In this document: positions 7,246 through 15,602 of the stretch, piece after piece | Layout of the letters: the number at the start of each line of letters is the position of its first letter | Position numbering within the stretch: the first letter of the stretch is position 1 | Origin: Chthonomonas sp. UBA2387 | GTDB lineage: Bacteria > Armatimonadota > Fimbriimonadia > Fimbriimonadales > Fimbriimonadaceae | NCBI GenBank assembly: GCA_002343445.1 | Contig: DDSP01000024.1 | Span: forward strand, 1 to 44,592 | Length of the DNA stretch: 44,592 bases | Direction of reading: 5' to 3' | The notes under the pieces: model-generated | Seen by the model: only the letters and a program-made list of their open reading frames with translations | What the model was told of the DNA's origin: nothing | Databases searched by the model: none | Position numbers and translations under genes: made by a program

Positions 7246-8781
7246 TTACACCACGTCTTCGAGGATGCCTGGGAAGCGGCCGATGCGCGGGTCCTCGAAC
7301 ACGTTGTCGTTCACGTCGTCGTTCTGGGTCGAAACCTCGCCGATGATGCACTCGTCGGACTCGGGCCAGAACGCGTGGACCACGCCCGGAACCAGCGTCA
7401 CCCTTTCCCCGGCTTCAAGAACAAAGGGCTGATCGGGTTCCACAACCGTCTGTGACCCGTTGCGCCGCAACGCGACCGCACCACCTCCAGCCGCGTGGCA
7501 CCGAATGGCCAGACGTCCCCATCGGCAAACGATGTCTTCCTTCTTTCGTCGATGGTGATGCGCTGGGGTGACCATGCCGCGCTGGGCGTACATCAGCTTC
7601 TCGCAGTACTCGGGCTCCTCGGCCAGGTTCACCAGCACAAGTCCCTCCCTGCGCCAGTCGCCGAGGCCGAAGTCGGTGACGTCCCATTTGGGATCGGGCG
7701 GAAGCGTCCATCCGTGGGCTTCGAAACAGGCGGCAGCCGATCGCTTGAGCGCATTGATCTCCGATCGTCTCATTGCCGGGCCGGGGGCTTCGACCGGTTC
7801 CTGGGCAACATAGCCCATCGGGTGGGCTTGGTGCCAGCGCCAGGCATCGGCGACTAGCTGTTCTAGGTCGGAGCGCGTCGGAATCCAACCCAGAATCTCT
7901 CGCGCCCGCGTATCCGAGGCGACGAGTGTGGCCGGATCGCCGGGTCGTCGCGCGGCTTCGCGGCAAGGAATCGGGTGGCCGGTGACCTGGCGACACGTTT
8001 CGATGACCTCGCGCACCGAGTAGCCGGTCCCCGTACCGAGGTTGAATGCACCCGTCACCCCCCGCGTCAGGGCGTCCAGGGCGAGCAGGTGGGCCTCGGC
8101 GAGGTCGGCGACGTGGACGTAGTCGCGCACGCATGTGCCGTCCGGCGTCGGGTAGTCGCTCCCGAAAATCGCCACGCTCTCCCTCTGTCCGAGCGCCGCC
8201 TGAAGCACGATGGGGATCAGGTGCGTCTCGGGGTTATGGGCCTCGCCGAGGTCACCCTCGGGCGAAGCGCCCGAGGCGTTGAAGTACCGGAGCCGGATCG
8301 CGCGAAGCCCATAGGCGGCCTCGCTGGATTCGATGAGGGTTTCAACCGCGTGCTTGGTGAAGCCGTAGGGACTCGACGGGCGCTTTGGGTGGTCTTCCGG
8401 GATCGGCGTTGTGTCCGGGTTGCCGTAGACGGCTGCCGTTGAACTGAATACGAGATCACGCACCTCCGCCCGCCTCATGGCTTGCAGAAGGCTGATCGTG
8501 CCGCCGATGTTGTTCTGGGCGTACGCGAGCGGGTCGGCCACGCTCTCGCCCACCTCGATACTGGCCGCGAAATGCACCACCGCTCGGACTTGGTGCGCCA
8601 GCAAGACGTCCGTCAACAGGTCGGTGTCGTGCAGGTCTCCGCAGACCAAGGGCGTGCCCGGGAGCGATTCGACGTGGCCCTTGCTTAGGTTGTCGTACGC
8701 AATGTGGGGAAGCCCGCGTTCGCGCAACAGGCGACACATATGGGAGCCGATGTATCCGGCGCCCCCGGTGACCAGGATCAT
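7246..8781 (-). CDS. galE: UDP-glucose 4-epimerase fused to a D-lyxose-isomerase domain
   Basis: Residues 1 to about 325 are a short-chain epimerase close to GalE: NAD-binding GGAGYIG (6-12), FSSTAAVYG (112-120), catalytic Y139xxxK143, and RYFNASGA. They should interconvert UDP-glucose and UDP-galactose. After a short Pro/Ala linker, residues 337-511 form a cupin-like D-lyxose-isomerase domain starting MRRSEINALKR. It has the metal-site pattern AHHHRRKKED (His408-410, Glu415), VVHAFWPE (His469) and IGEVSTQNDDVNDNVF. The two parts are in one frame with no stop. The internal ATG (7773) has neither ribosome binding site nor -10, which argues for a real fusion. Which partner activity is used in vivo is unknown. 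A -10 hexamer sits six bases before the start. Confidence 0.9.
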   Translation of the reverse strand: MILVTGGAGYIGSHMCRLLRERGLPHIAYDNLSKGHVESLPGTPLVCGDLHDTDLLTDVLLAHQVRAVVHFAASIEVGESVADPLAYAQNNIGGTISLLQAMRRAEVRDLVFSSTAAVYGNPDTTPIPEDHPKRPSSPYGFTKHAVETLIESSEAAYGLRAIRLRYFNASGASPEGDLGEAHNPETHLIPIVLQAALGQRESVAIFGSDYPTPDGTCVRDYVHVADLAEAHLLALDALTRGVTGAFNLGTGTGYSVREVIETCRQVTGHPIPCREAARRPGDPATLVASDTRAREILGWIPTRSDLEQLVADAWRWHQAHPMGYVAQEPVEAPGPAMRRSEINALKRSAAACFEAHGWTLPPDPKWDVTDFGLGDWRREGLVLVNLAEEPEYCEKLMYAQRGMVTPAHHHRRKKEDIVCRWGRLAIRCHAAGGGAVALRRNGSQTVVEPDQPFVLEAGERVTLVPGVVHAFWPESDECIIGEVSTQNDDVNDNVFEDPRIGRFPGILEDVV

Positions 8782-8787
8782 GCCTTT

Positions 8788-8793
8788 AGCGTA
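8788..8793 (-). promoter_or_regulatory. -10 element of the galE fusion gene
   Basis: TACGCT on the minus strand (complement of 8788-8793), then six bases, then ATG 8781. There is no room for a ribosome binding site after the expected transcription start. Confidence 0.5.
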
Positions 8794-8799
8794 CCGGCA

Positions 8800-10140
8800 T
8801 CACTTGCCGACGCGCAGAGGCTCGACCATCGGGGTGATCAGGATGACGGTCTCGGTCTTCCGCTTCGTTTCGATTCGCTGGCTGAACAGCTCGCCGATGA
8901 TCGGGATTTGGCCGAGGATCGGGATACTGACCTTGCGTCGCGACTCGGTTTCCTGCAGCAAACCGCCGATCGCGATCGTTTCGCCACTGCGGACCCTGAC
9001 GTGGGTCTTGGCTCTGCGGATGTTGAGCGTCGGGTTGCCGTTGTCGGCGGCGATGGAGTCGCTGACTTCGGGCTCGATGGTGAGCGTCACCCAGCCATCG
9101 TCTCCAACCAGTGCGGTGAACTTGATCCGAACGCCGGAGTCGACCTTTTGGATCTGCGCCGTGGGAAAGTTCACGTTGCCCGTGATGATCGAGTAGTAGG
9201 TCTCTTGGCCGACGAAGAACTCGGACTCGCGACCTTCGAAGGCGGCTAGGCGCGGGTTGGCCCGCAGCTTGGCTTTCTGGTTCGAGACAAGCGCCTTCAT
9301 GTTGGCGACGTCTTGAAAAGTCGCCTTGGAATACTGCACGTTGAGATTGTTGTCGACGGCGAAGTTCTTCCAACTCCAGCTGAAGCCGGTCTCGAGACCG
9401 CTGGTTGCGTCCAGCTCGGTGACCAGCGCCTCGACCACGAGTTGGCGGGCGGGCGTATCAAGCTGTACGATCTGCTTCATGATCGTGTCCAGCAACGCCT
9501 TGGGAGCGGTCACGGCCAGCATATTGACCAAAGGCCGCACCGAAACGTACTCCTGAACTTGCTTCGAGAGCAGGCCATGCACGTCTTCGGCACGCTCGTT
9601 CTTGGTGCGGTAGAGCGCCGTCTCGGCGTATTGGTGGAAGAGGGGCGAATCCTTCTTGAGGAGCGTCAGGAGGTAGGTCATCGAATCGACCTGGATGACG
9701 TCCGCGCCTCCGGCTGCCAACGCGAGCTTCTTGATCGCGCTGAGAATGGGCTCGTTGTCGACGGCGAGCGAGACCACCAGTTCCTTGTCGAAAGAGGTAT
9801 CCACCAAGAGCGAGAAGCCCGGGAATTCGCCGGTCACTTGGAGAGACAGTTGGTTCGCGATCTCGCCGGGGCTCTCCGTGCCACTGTAAATGACCCGCGC
9901 CTGCGACAAGTCGCGCACCTGGCCGGGATCTTGGGTGCCTGTGACGGGCTGGCCCGTGGGAACTCCCGTTGGGGTGCCAGTCGCAGGGGGATTGGCTTTG
10001 GGATCGGCGGACTTGGGCGGGGGAGCCGACGACTTGGCTCCGCGCCAGATGGCGACGGCGTCCTGAGCGTTGATCGAGGGCGACCCGGCCAAGAGCAACA
10101 AGCCGACGCCGAAAACCGCCAGAGACCTCATCATATTCAT
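8800..10140 (-). CDS. Secretin (type II/III secretion or pilus secretin family)
   Basis: Outer-membrane channel-forming protein of the GspD/PilQ superfamily, 446 residues. A signal peptide (about 1-26, ending SINAQ) is followed by a Pro/Thr/Gly-rich linker (about 35-75), N-terminal ring-type domains (about 80-200) and the C-terminal secretin domain (about 210-446). Hallmarks are VEALVTELD, VRSGETIAIGGLLQE and VPILGQIPIIGELF-like SIPILGQIPIIGELF, ending TVILITPMVEP. The start ATG 10140 precedes the signal peptide; a longer open frame upstream lacks one. The protein is short and no ATPase, pseudopilin or platform protein is nearby, so the export pathway cannot be named. The upstream neighbour is an exported Ig-like protein on the same strand. 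Confidence 0.88.
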   Translation of the reverse strand: MNMMRSLAVFGVGLLLLAGSPSINAQDAVAIWRGAKSSAPPPKSADPKANPPATGTPTGVPTGQPVTGTQDPGQVRDLSQARVIYSGTESPGEIANQLSLQVTGEFPGFSLLVDTSFDKELVVSLAVDNEPILSAIKKLALAAGGADVIQVDSMTYLLTLLKKDSPLFHQYAETALYRTKNERAEDVHGLLSKQVQEYVSVRPLVNMLAVTAPKALLDTIMKQIVQLDTPARQLVVEALVTELDATSGLETGFSWSWKNFAVDNNLNVQYSKATFQDVANMKALVSNQKAKLRANPRLAAFEGRESEFFVGQETYYSIITGNVNFPTAQIQKVDSGVRIKFTALVGDDGWVTLTIEPEVSDSIAADNGNPTLNIRRAKTHVRVRSGETIAIGGLLQETESRRKVSIPILGQIPIIGELFSQRIETKRKTETVILITPMVEPLRVGK

Positions 10141-10382
10141 CCGTGACCACGCCCAGCCAAGGGGCTCGAAGAGACGCGACCCTGCATTACCAGACGGCCA
10201 AAGACTATCATATCCGGCCCCGGCAATGCAACTGGGCGATACACTCGAAGGCCCATTAAAGCGGCTGCTTCCTGCGATTCGCATATACCCTTCCATCCAT
10301 CGGTTCGATGCACCTGCAACAAGCTCACGGGTGCGTCTGCCAATGTTATTTCGGCACGATTTCCCAGAACCTTCAGTAGAAC
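10141..10382 (-). promoter_or_regulatory. Intergenic region with probable secretin promoter
   Basis: On the minus strand a TATGAT hexamer lies at 10207-10212, giving a leader of about 60 bases before ATG 10140. The best TTG-containing hexamer upstream has the wrong spacing for a -35. The rest of the 242-base gap holds no gene. The presence of this promoter suggests the secretin can be transcribed apart from the upstream Ig-like gene. Confidence 0.4.
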
Positions 10383-11999
10383 CTAGCCAGCCTTGGCGCC
10401 GCCACCCGGCTTGGGAGCCGGTTTCTTGGGTTCAGGGATCACCACGGGGACGCGAAGGGTCTTCGCCAGTTCCTGACCGTACTGGAAGATGATCTCGACG
10501 TTGTACGTGCCGGGCTTGAGGTCGGGCGGGAGCATGACTTGGTTCGGGATCGTGGCCCCGGGAAGGAACCCACCGTCGCCCTTGACGGGCACTTCGAGTT
10601 CCGCGGCTCGGCGTACGCCGTCCAGCACGAAGCATCGCGCCTGCGGCTTGAGTGCTTGGTTGCCATCGTTCAAAGCTGTGAACTTGATGACGACCGGCTT
10701 TCCGTCCGAGTCCTTGACGATTTCCGTCGTCGCAAGCGTCATGTTGGCCGAGAGCGTGCCCTTGACGGGCAGCTGCGTCACCATGAGTTCGCTCAAACCA
10801 TTCGGGTCCTGCCTGTCCTTGACTTCGACCCCGAACCAATACTCGCCCTTGGCGGCACGGTCGAGGCGCGCGATGATGGTCACCACGCCGGTCTGTCCCG
10901 GTGCCAAGGTCAGCTGGTTAGGGCGAGTCTCGACGACCAAGCCCGGCGGAATCGGCGTGTCCGCGACGCCGATGCTTCCCGAAGCGGATTGCTCGAGCGG
11001 CTTCGTGGCGACATCCAGGCTCATCGGCTTGTTGGACTGGTTGATGACCTTGATGCTCTGGGCGCGCACGCCTCCGGCTTGCGTCTCGGGGAACGGCTTG
11101 GCGGCGGGGTCGATGACCACGGGAATCTGTTTGGCGAGAATCTCGGGTGTGGCGCGTTGCGGAACACCCCTCTGGATCACGTACTCGGTTTCCATCGCCG
11201 GGATGCGGCGTCGGCCGAGGTCGGCGCGGACACTCAAGCGATAGCGGCCGTCTGGAATGCTCGGGAGCATCACCGAGAGGTGTCGTCGAGTTCCGGGCAG
11301 GATGTTGCGGTCCTCGATGGCTTGTTCCGTGACCACTCGGTTTCGGGTCAGGTCGCGAAGGGTCGCGAGCATGCCGATGACGGCAAAACTCGACCCATCG
11401 TTGATCATGCCCATCTTGGCCTGGAAGTTGCCGGGCGCGTTCGGCACGGCGGTGAGTTCGGGCGAGACGAGCGTGATTTCGGGCTTCGCCGCACGGCGGA
11501 CCGTCATGATGACGGGGATTTCATAGATGACCGTGGCGCCTCGGTCGGAGCCGACCGGCCGGGGCTTGACTTGGATCATGGCCCAGTAGCAGCCGCTGGC
11601 ATCGCGGGGGATTTCGTAATCGAGGCTGATGACTTCCTTGGCGCCCGGGTTCAGCGTTTGGTCCCATGCCCGCTTGGGGAACCACTTGGAGCAGTCGCGC
11701 GGGTGGTCCTGGCCGACGAGGGACTTGTACGTCCAGTCTTCGGGCATGAACGGGCGGACATCGATTTCGCCTCGAACGGCTCGGTTGAGCGCGATGGGCG
11801 GACATTCGATCTTGAGTTTGAGCGATCCGCGTCGGGGCGCCGAGCTAATGAACTCGCGGAAAATCGTGGGGGAGACCAACCAGCCGCCGATGGCCGAATT
11901 CAGGTCGTCGGGCCGCAATTGGGCCGTCTGCGCGTTCGCCGAGGGAAGGGTGGCGAACAGGCAGCCAATGGCGATAAGGGCTCGGGTGGTTCTTGTCAT
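10383..11999 (-). CDS. Large exported protein with Ig-like domains, unknown function
   Basis: The 538-residue protein has a clear signal peptide (about 1-23, ending PSANAQ). The mature chain is built of beta-rich segments with features typical of Ig-like/NEW-type repeats, for example ITLVSPELTAVPNAPGNFQ, LTLAPGQTGVVTIIARLD (about 375-392), and a last unit ending LPPDLKPGTYNVEIIFQYG. The tail is Pro/Lys/Gly-rich (PEPKKPAPKPGG). No catalytic motif is visible. It is upstream of the secretin on the same strand (243 bases apart), so a role as a periplasmic or surface partner is possible but unproven. A TAAACT hexamer (12034-12039) about 34 bases before the start may be its -10. Confidence 0.75.
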   Translation of the reverse strand: MTRTTRALIAIGCLFATLPSANAQTAQLRPDDLNSAIGGWLVSPTIFREFISSAPRRGSLKLKIECPPIALNRAVRGEIDVRPFMPEDWTYKSLVGQDHPRDCSKWFPKRAWDQTLNPGAKEVISLDYEIPRDASGCYWAMIQVKPRPVGSDRGATVIYEIPVIMTVRRAAKPEITLVSPELTAVPNAPGNFQAKMGMINDGSSFAVIGMLATLRDLTRNRVVTEQAIEDRNILPGTRRHLSVMLPSIPDGRYRLSVRADLGRRRIPAMETEYVIQRGVPQRATPEILAKQIPVVIDPAAKPFPETQAGGVRAQSIKVINQSNKPMSLDVATKPLEQSASGSIGVADTPIPPGLVVETRPNQLTLAPGQTGVVTIIARLDRAAKGEYWFGVEVKDRQDPNGLSELMVTQLPVKGTLSANMTLATTEIVKDSDGKPVVIKFTALNDGNQALKPQARCFVLDGVRRAAELEVPVKGDGGFLPGATIPNQVMLPPDLKPGTYNVEIIFQYGQELAKTLRVPVVIPEPKKPAPKPGGGAKAG

Positions 12000-12097
12000 C
12001 GGTCTATCTCGAAGATTGGCGGGTGCTGTCCAAAGTTTAGACGTCCGGCGTCGCGGATCGTAGCCCCCCAAGGTAGGTCTGCAAAGTCGCTGGGGTC

Positions 12098-12138
12098 AAA
12101 AAGCGGAACATCCGCCCCGGTGAGGGGACGGATGTTCC
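12098..12138 (-). terminator. Intrinsic terminator of the small exported-protein gene
   Basis: Stem GGAACATCCG (12105-12114) / CGGATGTTCC (12129-12138), extended inward by CCCC/GGGG with one unpaired A. Read on the minus strand it is followed by a run of five T (12098-12102). It separates the small exported-protein gene from the Ig-like gene downstream. Confidence 0.9.
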
Positions 12139-12158
12139 TTCGGTTCGAACTTCGCTCG

Positions 12159-12776
12159 TCAGAGCCGGTACAGGACCAGGCTGGCGGACGGGTTCACGTA
12201 GATTCCAGGACCGTGGTCCGGGCTCACCGTGATCTTTCGCCAGACCTCGACGCTCGCCTTGCCGCCGCTGTACAGCGGAGCGAGGAAGCTGCTCGGGCTC
12301 CAAACGGTGTTGAAGAAGAAGCCGTTGCCGTAGGTCGGGTTGAAGGGCGAGCCACCACCACCAGCCATGGGCAGGTTGTTGATGTCCTTCACGACCGCAC
12401 GGTACTGCATCGGGATGTTCAGGTTCGTCAGAGGGCCGGAGGGGCCGCTGCCGGGAACCTTCGTCAGATCGCCGAAGCCCTCGAAGTCGAGGCCGAGGAT
12501 CTCGTTGTGGTAGAAGTTGATGGTCGTGAACATCTCGTCGGAGCCGCTGCCCCAACCGTCCACGTTCCACGTGACTTGCATGAAGCCGTTCACGTACAGG
12601 TACGGGTTCACGTACGCCGTCGTGGGCATCGGGAAGTAGATGATGTTGACGAGGCCATGGTAGTGGCCGGTGTAGTCGCTGTCGACGGTGTAGCTGAAGA
12701 CGCGACCGCCGAGCGGTTGCGCCAGCGCCATGCCGGCGATGGTGGCGAGTCCGAGAGTGAGAGCGAGTTTGCGCAT
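12159..12776 (-). CDS. Small exported protein, unknown function
   Basis: I do not recognise the family. The 205-residue product begins MRKLALTLGLATIAGMALAQ, a classical signal peptide with cleavage likely after ALA. The mature part is rich in Gly, Tyr, Asn and Phe with few charges (for example AGGGGSPFNPTYGNGFFF), a composition common in secreted or surface beta proteins. A longer open frame runs upstream to 12923, but this start has the signal peptide and an AGGAG upstream at a longer than usual spacing (11 bases). It has its own strong terminator, so it is probably monocistronic. Confidence 0.75.
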   Translation of the reverse strand: MRKLALTLGLATIAGMALAQPLGGRVFSYTVDSDYTGHYHGLVNIIYFPMPTTAYVNPYLYVNGFMQVTWNVDGWGSGSDEMFTTINFYHNEILGLDFEGFGDLTKVPGSGPSGPLTNLNIPMQYRAVVKDINNLPMAGGGGSPFNPTYGNGFFFNTVWSPSSFLAPLYSGGKASVEVWRKITVSPDHGPGIYVNPSASLVLYRL

Positions 12777-12869
12777 GATTCCGAGAACTCCTAAGGATTC
12801 TTCGTTCCTCCGCCCACGTTCGGTGGCCGAAGTTGCCTGTAGTGTTACGCAATCAATCTTACCAGGCAA

Positions 12870-12887
12870 GTCCCCAATGTGGGGGAC
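12870..12887. promoter_or_regulatory. Inverted repeat upstream of the small exported-protein gene
   Basis: GTCCCC (12870-12875), AATGT, then GGGGGAC (12881-12887) lies about 95 bases before the start of the exported-protein gene at 12776. It could be an operator or an mRNA hairpin. No T tract follows on either strand. Confidence 0.4.
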
Positions 12888-12978
12888 ATTTCTGGTGAAT
12901 CCAGGGTGAGAATTCAGATTCAACCTGCCGATAATGCCCCGACCCCGTCGGCCGATCCGGTTGGCCGCCCCGAAAGTC

Positions 12979-14010
12979 CTATCTGGCGAACCTGGCGAGG
13001 GCGTCCGAGATCGCCTGGGCCGTCAGCGAGACCAGCGTGATCCCCGAGTCGTAGGCCATCCGCGTTGGGCCGATCAGGGCGATGGTCCCAGCCGGCGTCT
13101 CGCCCGCAAAGAACGTCCTTCGCACCATCGAGAGCGACCGCATCGGCTCGATCCGGTTCTCCCTCCCGATCTTCACCGTTGCCGAATCGTCCGTGGTTTC
13201 GCTGACGGCCTGGTAGATGGCCTCCTGATCCGCCAGCAGATCGAGCACCTCGCGCAACGTCTGAAAGTCCCGCCGGAACTCGGGCTGCGCGAGCAGAAAC
13301 TCCTCGCCCTCCATCACCAACTGGCCTCGCGCGTAATCCGTGCCGATGTCCTTGAGCGCCGCCCACAACGTGCCCAGCAACTCGTCGATCGCGGGGCTCC
13401 ACTGGCCGGGAGCCGACTTCAATCGGCCCAGGCCCGAAACCGTCGTGCCGGAGACATGTTTCGAAAGCGCCTCGTTGACCCGGCCGACGTCTTCCAGCGA
13501 GAGCCCCGGAGGTACCGTCAACATCCGGTTCTCGATGTGCCCGTTCGAGAAGATCGCGACAAGCAGTCCTTGGGTTGGACCGGTCGCGGTCAGGACGGCG
13601 TGCCGCAGAGTGACGTCTGTGCCGCGCAAAGTGGTGGCCACCGAGAGCAACTGGGTCATTCGGCTGAGTGCACGCGTCACGTCGCCCAACATCGCCTGAA
13701 GCGCTTCGCCCTCGTGGGTGGCGTCGCGTACCGTCTCCACAGCGTTGGACCCGGGCTCGTGCCGTTCGATCAGACGGTCCACATAGTATCGGTATCCCAA
13801 GTCGCTGGGGATGCGGCCTGCCGAGGTGTGGGGCTGCTCGAGCAACCCCAGGTCCGACATCTCTGCGAGTTCGTTGCGAACCGTGGCGGACTTGACGCCC
13901 AAGGGGTACTTTTCTGTGAGCGCTTGGCTGCCGATCGGCTCGGCGGTCAGGACGTATTCGACCACGACCGCGCGCAAGATGACCTGTTTGCGGTCGTCCA
14001 ACTCGGACAT
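12979..14010 (-). CDS. hrcA: Heat-inducible transcription repressor HrcA
   Basis: HrcA represses chaperone operons by binding CIRCE operators; GroEL modulates it. The 343-residue protein has the N-terminal winged helix (about 1-75: RKQVILRAVVVEYVLT, then PIGSQALTEKYPLGVKSATVRNELAEM), the GLLEQPHTSAGRIPSDLGYRYYVD signature, and a C-terminal ligand domain with EGEEFLL and an IALIGPTRMAY-type ending. The usual partners grpE, dnaK and dnaJ are not adjacent, and I saw no CIRCE element in the window, so its targets are elsewhere. It is divergent from a GNAT gene with 48 bases between the two start codons. Confidence 0.95.
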   Translation of the reverse strand: MSELDDRKQVILRAVVVEYVLTAEPIGSQALTEKYPLGVKSATVRNELAEMSDLGLLEQPHTSAGRIPSDLGYRYYVDRLIERHEPGSNAVETVRDATHEGEALQAMLGDVTRALSRMTQLLSVATTLRGTDVTLRHAVLTATGPTQGLLVAIFSNGHIENRMLTVPPGLSLEDVGRVNEALSKHVSGTTVSGLGRLKSAPGQWSPAIDELLGTLWAALKDIGTDYARGQLVMEGEEFLLAQPEFRRDFQTLREVLDLLADQEAIYQAVSETTDDSATVKIGRENRIEPMRSLSMVRRTFFAGETPAGTIALIGPTRMAYDSGITLVSLTAQAISDALARFAR

Positions 14011-14016
14011 GCGTCC

Positions 14017-14051
14017 ATTCTACGCCTCGGACCCACCCGAACGTCTACACT
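14017..14051. promoter_or_regulatory. Divergent leaderless-type promoters of hrcA and the GNAT gene
   Basis: Minus strand: TAGAAT (complement of 14017-14022), six bases before the hrcA ATG. Plus strand: TACACT (14046-14051), seven bases before the GNAT ATG 14059. The two -10 boxes are only 23 bases apart, so their -35 regions must overlap. Neither start has a ribosome binding site. Confidence 0.55.
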
Positions 14052-14058
14052 TGAGGCA

Positions 14059-14889
14059 ATGAGCCAACCCGCAGTCCGTACGGCCACTCGCGACGAACTG
14101 GAGACCATGCTCGGCTGGGCTCGAACCGAAGGTTGGAATCCGGGCTTGGATGACGCAGACCTCTTCTACGCCGCCGACCCGGGCGGTTTTCACGTGGCAA
14201 CGCTTGGCGAGGTCGTTGTGGGGATGATGTCTCTGGTGCGGTACGGCAACGGGTGCGGCTTCCTGGGCCTCTACATCGTGCATCCCGAGTTCCGCGGCCG
14301 GGGATATGGGCGTGCCTTGTGGGATTTTGTGCTCGCAGCCCATTCGTTGCACTCGATCGGACTGGATGGTGTCGTCGCCCAGCAGGCCAACTACGCGGCC
14401 TCGGGGTTCGCGTTCTCTCACCGAAATTTGCGCTTCGCAGTCTCCGACTTGAAGTTCGAAGCCGAGCCGGAGGATGACGAGCCGGTCTCTGGCGAGATTC
14501 TCGACGCGCTCAAACTGTCTTTTCCCGCACCTCGCAACGGTTTCAACAAACTCTGGTGGGCGCACCCGCGTCATGTTCGAGCCGTGAAACGCCGCGACGG
14601 GCGGATCGCGGGTCTCGGTGTGGCTCGGCGCTGCACGGTTGGCTGGAAGATCGGCCCCTTGATCGCCCACGACGAGCTATCGGCCGACCATGTGTTCCGA
14701 CGCCTTGCAGCAGCGGCGCAGGGCCAGCAAGTCGTCCTCGACGTGCCCGAACCCAACGCGGCGGCGATCCGACTCGCGGAACGTTATGGAATGAAGGTGG
14801 TGTTCGAGACGGCGCGGATGGTCCGTGGCACCTTCCCGCCCCACGATCTCGCTCCCTTGTACGGAGTGACGACGCTCGAGTTGGGATAG
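14059..14889 (+). CDS. GNAT family N-acetyltransferase (two-domain)
   Basis: The 276-residue protein has an N-terminal GNAT fold (about 1-125) with an acetyl-CoA loop at HPEFRGRGYGRALW, preceded by the strand GFLGLYIV. A second domain (about 140-276) ends in LDVPEPNAAAIRLAERYGM and resembles the extra acetyltransferase-like domain found C-terminal in YitH-type proteins. It should acetylate a small-molecule or protein amine, but the substrate cannot be read from the sequence. It is divergent from hrcA, and gpmA lies downstream on the same strand with its own -10. Confidence 0.85.
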   Translation: MSQPAVRTATRDELETMLGWARTEGWNPGLDDADLFYAADPGGFHVATLGEVVVGMMSLVRYGNGCGFLGLYIVHPEFRGRGYGRALWDFVLAAHSLHSIGLDGVVAQQANYAASGFAFSHRNLRFAVSDLKFEAEPEDDEPVSGEILDALKLSFPAPRNGFNKLWWAHPRHVRAVKRRDGRIAGLGVARRCTVGWKIGPLIAHDELSADHVFRRLAAAAQGQQVVLDVPEPNAAAIRLAERYGMKVVFETARMVRGTFPPHDLAPLYGVTTLELG

Positions 14890-14935
14890 GCCCGTCCACG
14901 GACATCTCAGCCTAGGCAAAGGGCGGGGCCTCGGG

Positions 14936-14941
14936 TACAAC
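14936..14941 (+). promoter_or_regulatory. -10 element of gpmA
   Basis: TACAAC (14936-14941) ends seven bases before ATG 14949. A TTG codon at 14946 in the same frame is the alternative start. Confidence 0.45.
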
Positions 14942-14948
14942 CAGCTTG

Positions 14949-15554
14949 ATGCCGAACCTCGTTTTGGTCCGCCACGGTCAATCGCTCTGGAACCTCGAGA
15001 ACCGATTCACCGGTTGGGTGGATGTGCCTCTGACAGCGCAGGGAAGGGCCGAGGCCGCCCGCGCCGGGTCGCTCCTCAAGGGCATGCGCTTCGACGTGGC
15101 CTACACAAGCGCACTGCGCCGCGCGCAAGACACGCTCGCCATCATGCTCGCCGAGATGGGCGCGGACGTGCCCGTAATCCGCGACCAAGCCCTGAACGAG
15201 CGCCACTACGGCGACCTGCAGGGCTTGAACAAGGACGATATGCGGCGTCAGTTCGGCGACGAGCAGGTGAAGATTTGGCGCCGCAGCTACGACGTCCCAC
15301 CCCCTGGAGGTGAGGCGCTAAAAGACACCGCCGCGCGGACCGTGCCGTTTTTCGAGCGTTGCATCTTGGGCGACATCCGGCAAGGGAAGGATGTGCTGGT
15401 GGTCGCGCACGGCAACTCGAACCGCTCGATCGTGATGAAGTTGGACGGGCTGAGCGAGGCCGAGGTGCTGGAACTGAACCTGGAGACGGGCGTGCCGCTG
15501 GTTTACGACCTGGCTCCGGACGCGACGATTCTAGGCAAATCGGTCCTGTCCTAA
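14949..15554 (+). CDS. gpmA: 2,3-bisphosphoglycerate-dependent phosphoglycerate mutase
   Basis: Interconverts 3- and 2-phosphoglycerate in glycolysis and gluconeogenesis using a phosphohistidine. The 201-residue protein has LVRHGQSLWN (His9 is the phospho-acceptor), TGWVDVPLT, YTSALRRAQDT, LNERHYGDLQG (Glu84) and VVAHGNSNR (His154). It is shorter than the ~250 residues of the best-studied dPGM enzymes, lacking part of the middle and the C-terminal tail, as in several bacterial short forms. A broad-specificity histidine phosphatase is the alternative, but NERHYGDLQG favours the mutase. Confidence 0.92.
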   Translation: MPNLVLVRHGQSLWNLENRFTGWVDVPLTAQGRAEAARAGSLLKGMRFDVAYTSALRRAQDTLAIMLAEMGADVPVIRDQALNERHYGDLQGLNKDDMRRQFGDEQVKIWRRSYDVPPPGGEALKDTAARTVPFFERCILGDIRQGKDVLVVAHGNSNRSIVMKLDGLSEAEVLELNLETGVPLVYDLAPDATILGKSVLS

Positions 15555-15602
15555 AGCCGCCCCTTGCCCTCGGCGTCGCCGAGACGCCATACTATCGTGC
15601 CC

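Noticed and set aside
7771..7773. Separate D-lyxose isomerase gene starting at the internal ATG
   Set aside because: No stop codon, ribosome binding site or -10 box precedes it, so the fused reading is preferred.
10539..12794. 751-residue plus-strand open frame opposite the exported Ig-like gene
   Set aside because: Antisense shadow. The opposite strand has a signal peptide and coherent domains, while this frame has neither.
6129..12902. Shared 13-base word TTCTGGTGAATCC at 6129 and 12890
   Set aside because: A few exact 13-base matches are expected by chance in 44 kb, and the two copies have different positions relative to genes.
12979..14010. CIRCE operator upstream of hrcA
   Set aside because: The 48-base divergent gap has no TTAGCACTC/GAGTGCTAA inverted repeat, and none was seen elsewhere in the window.
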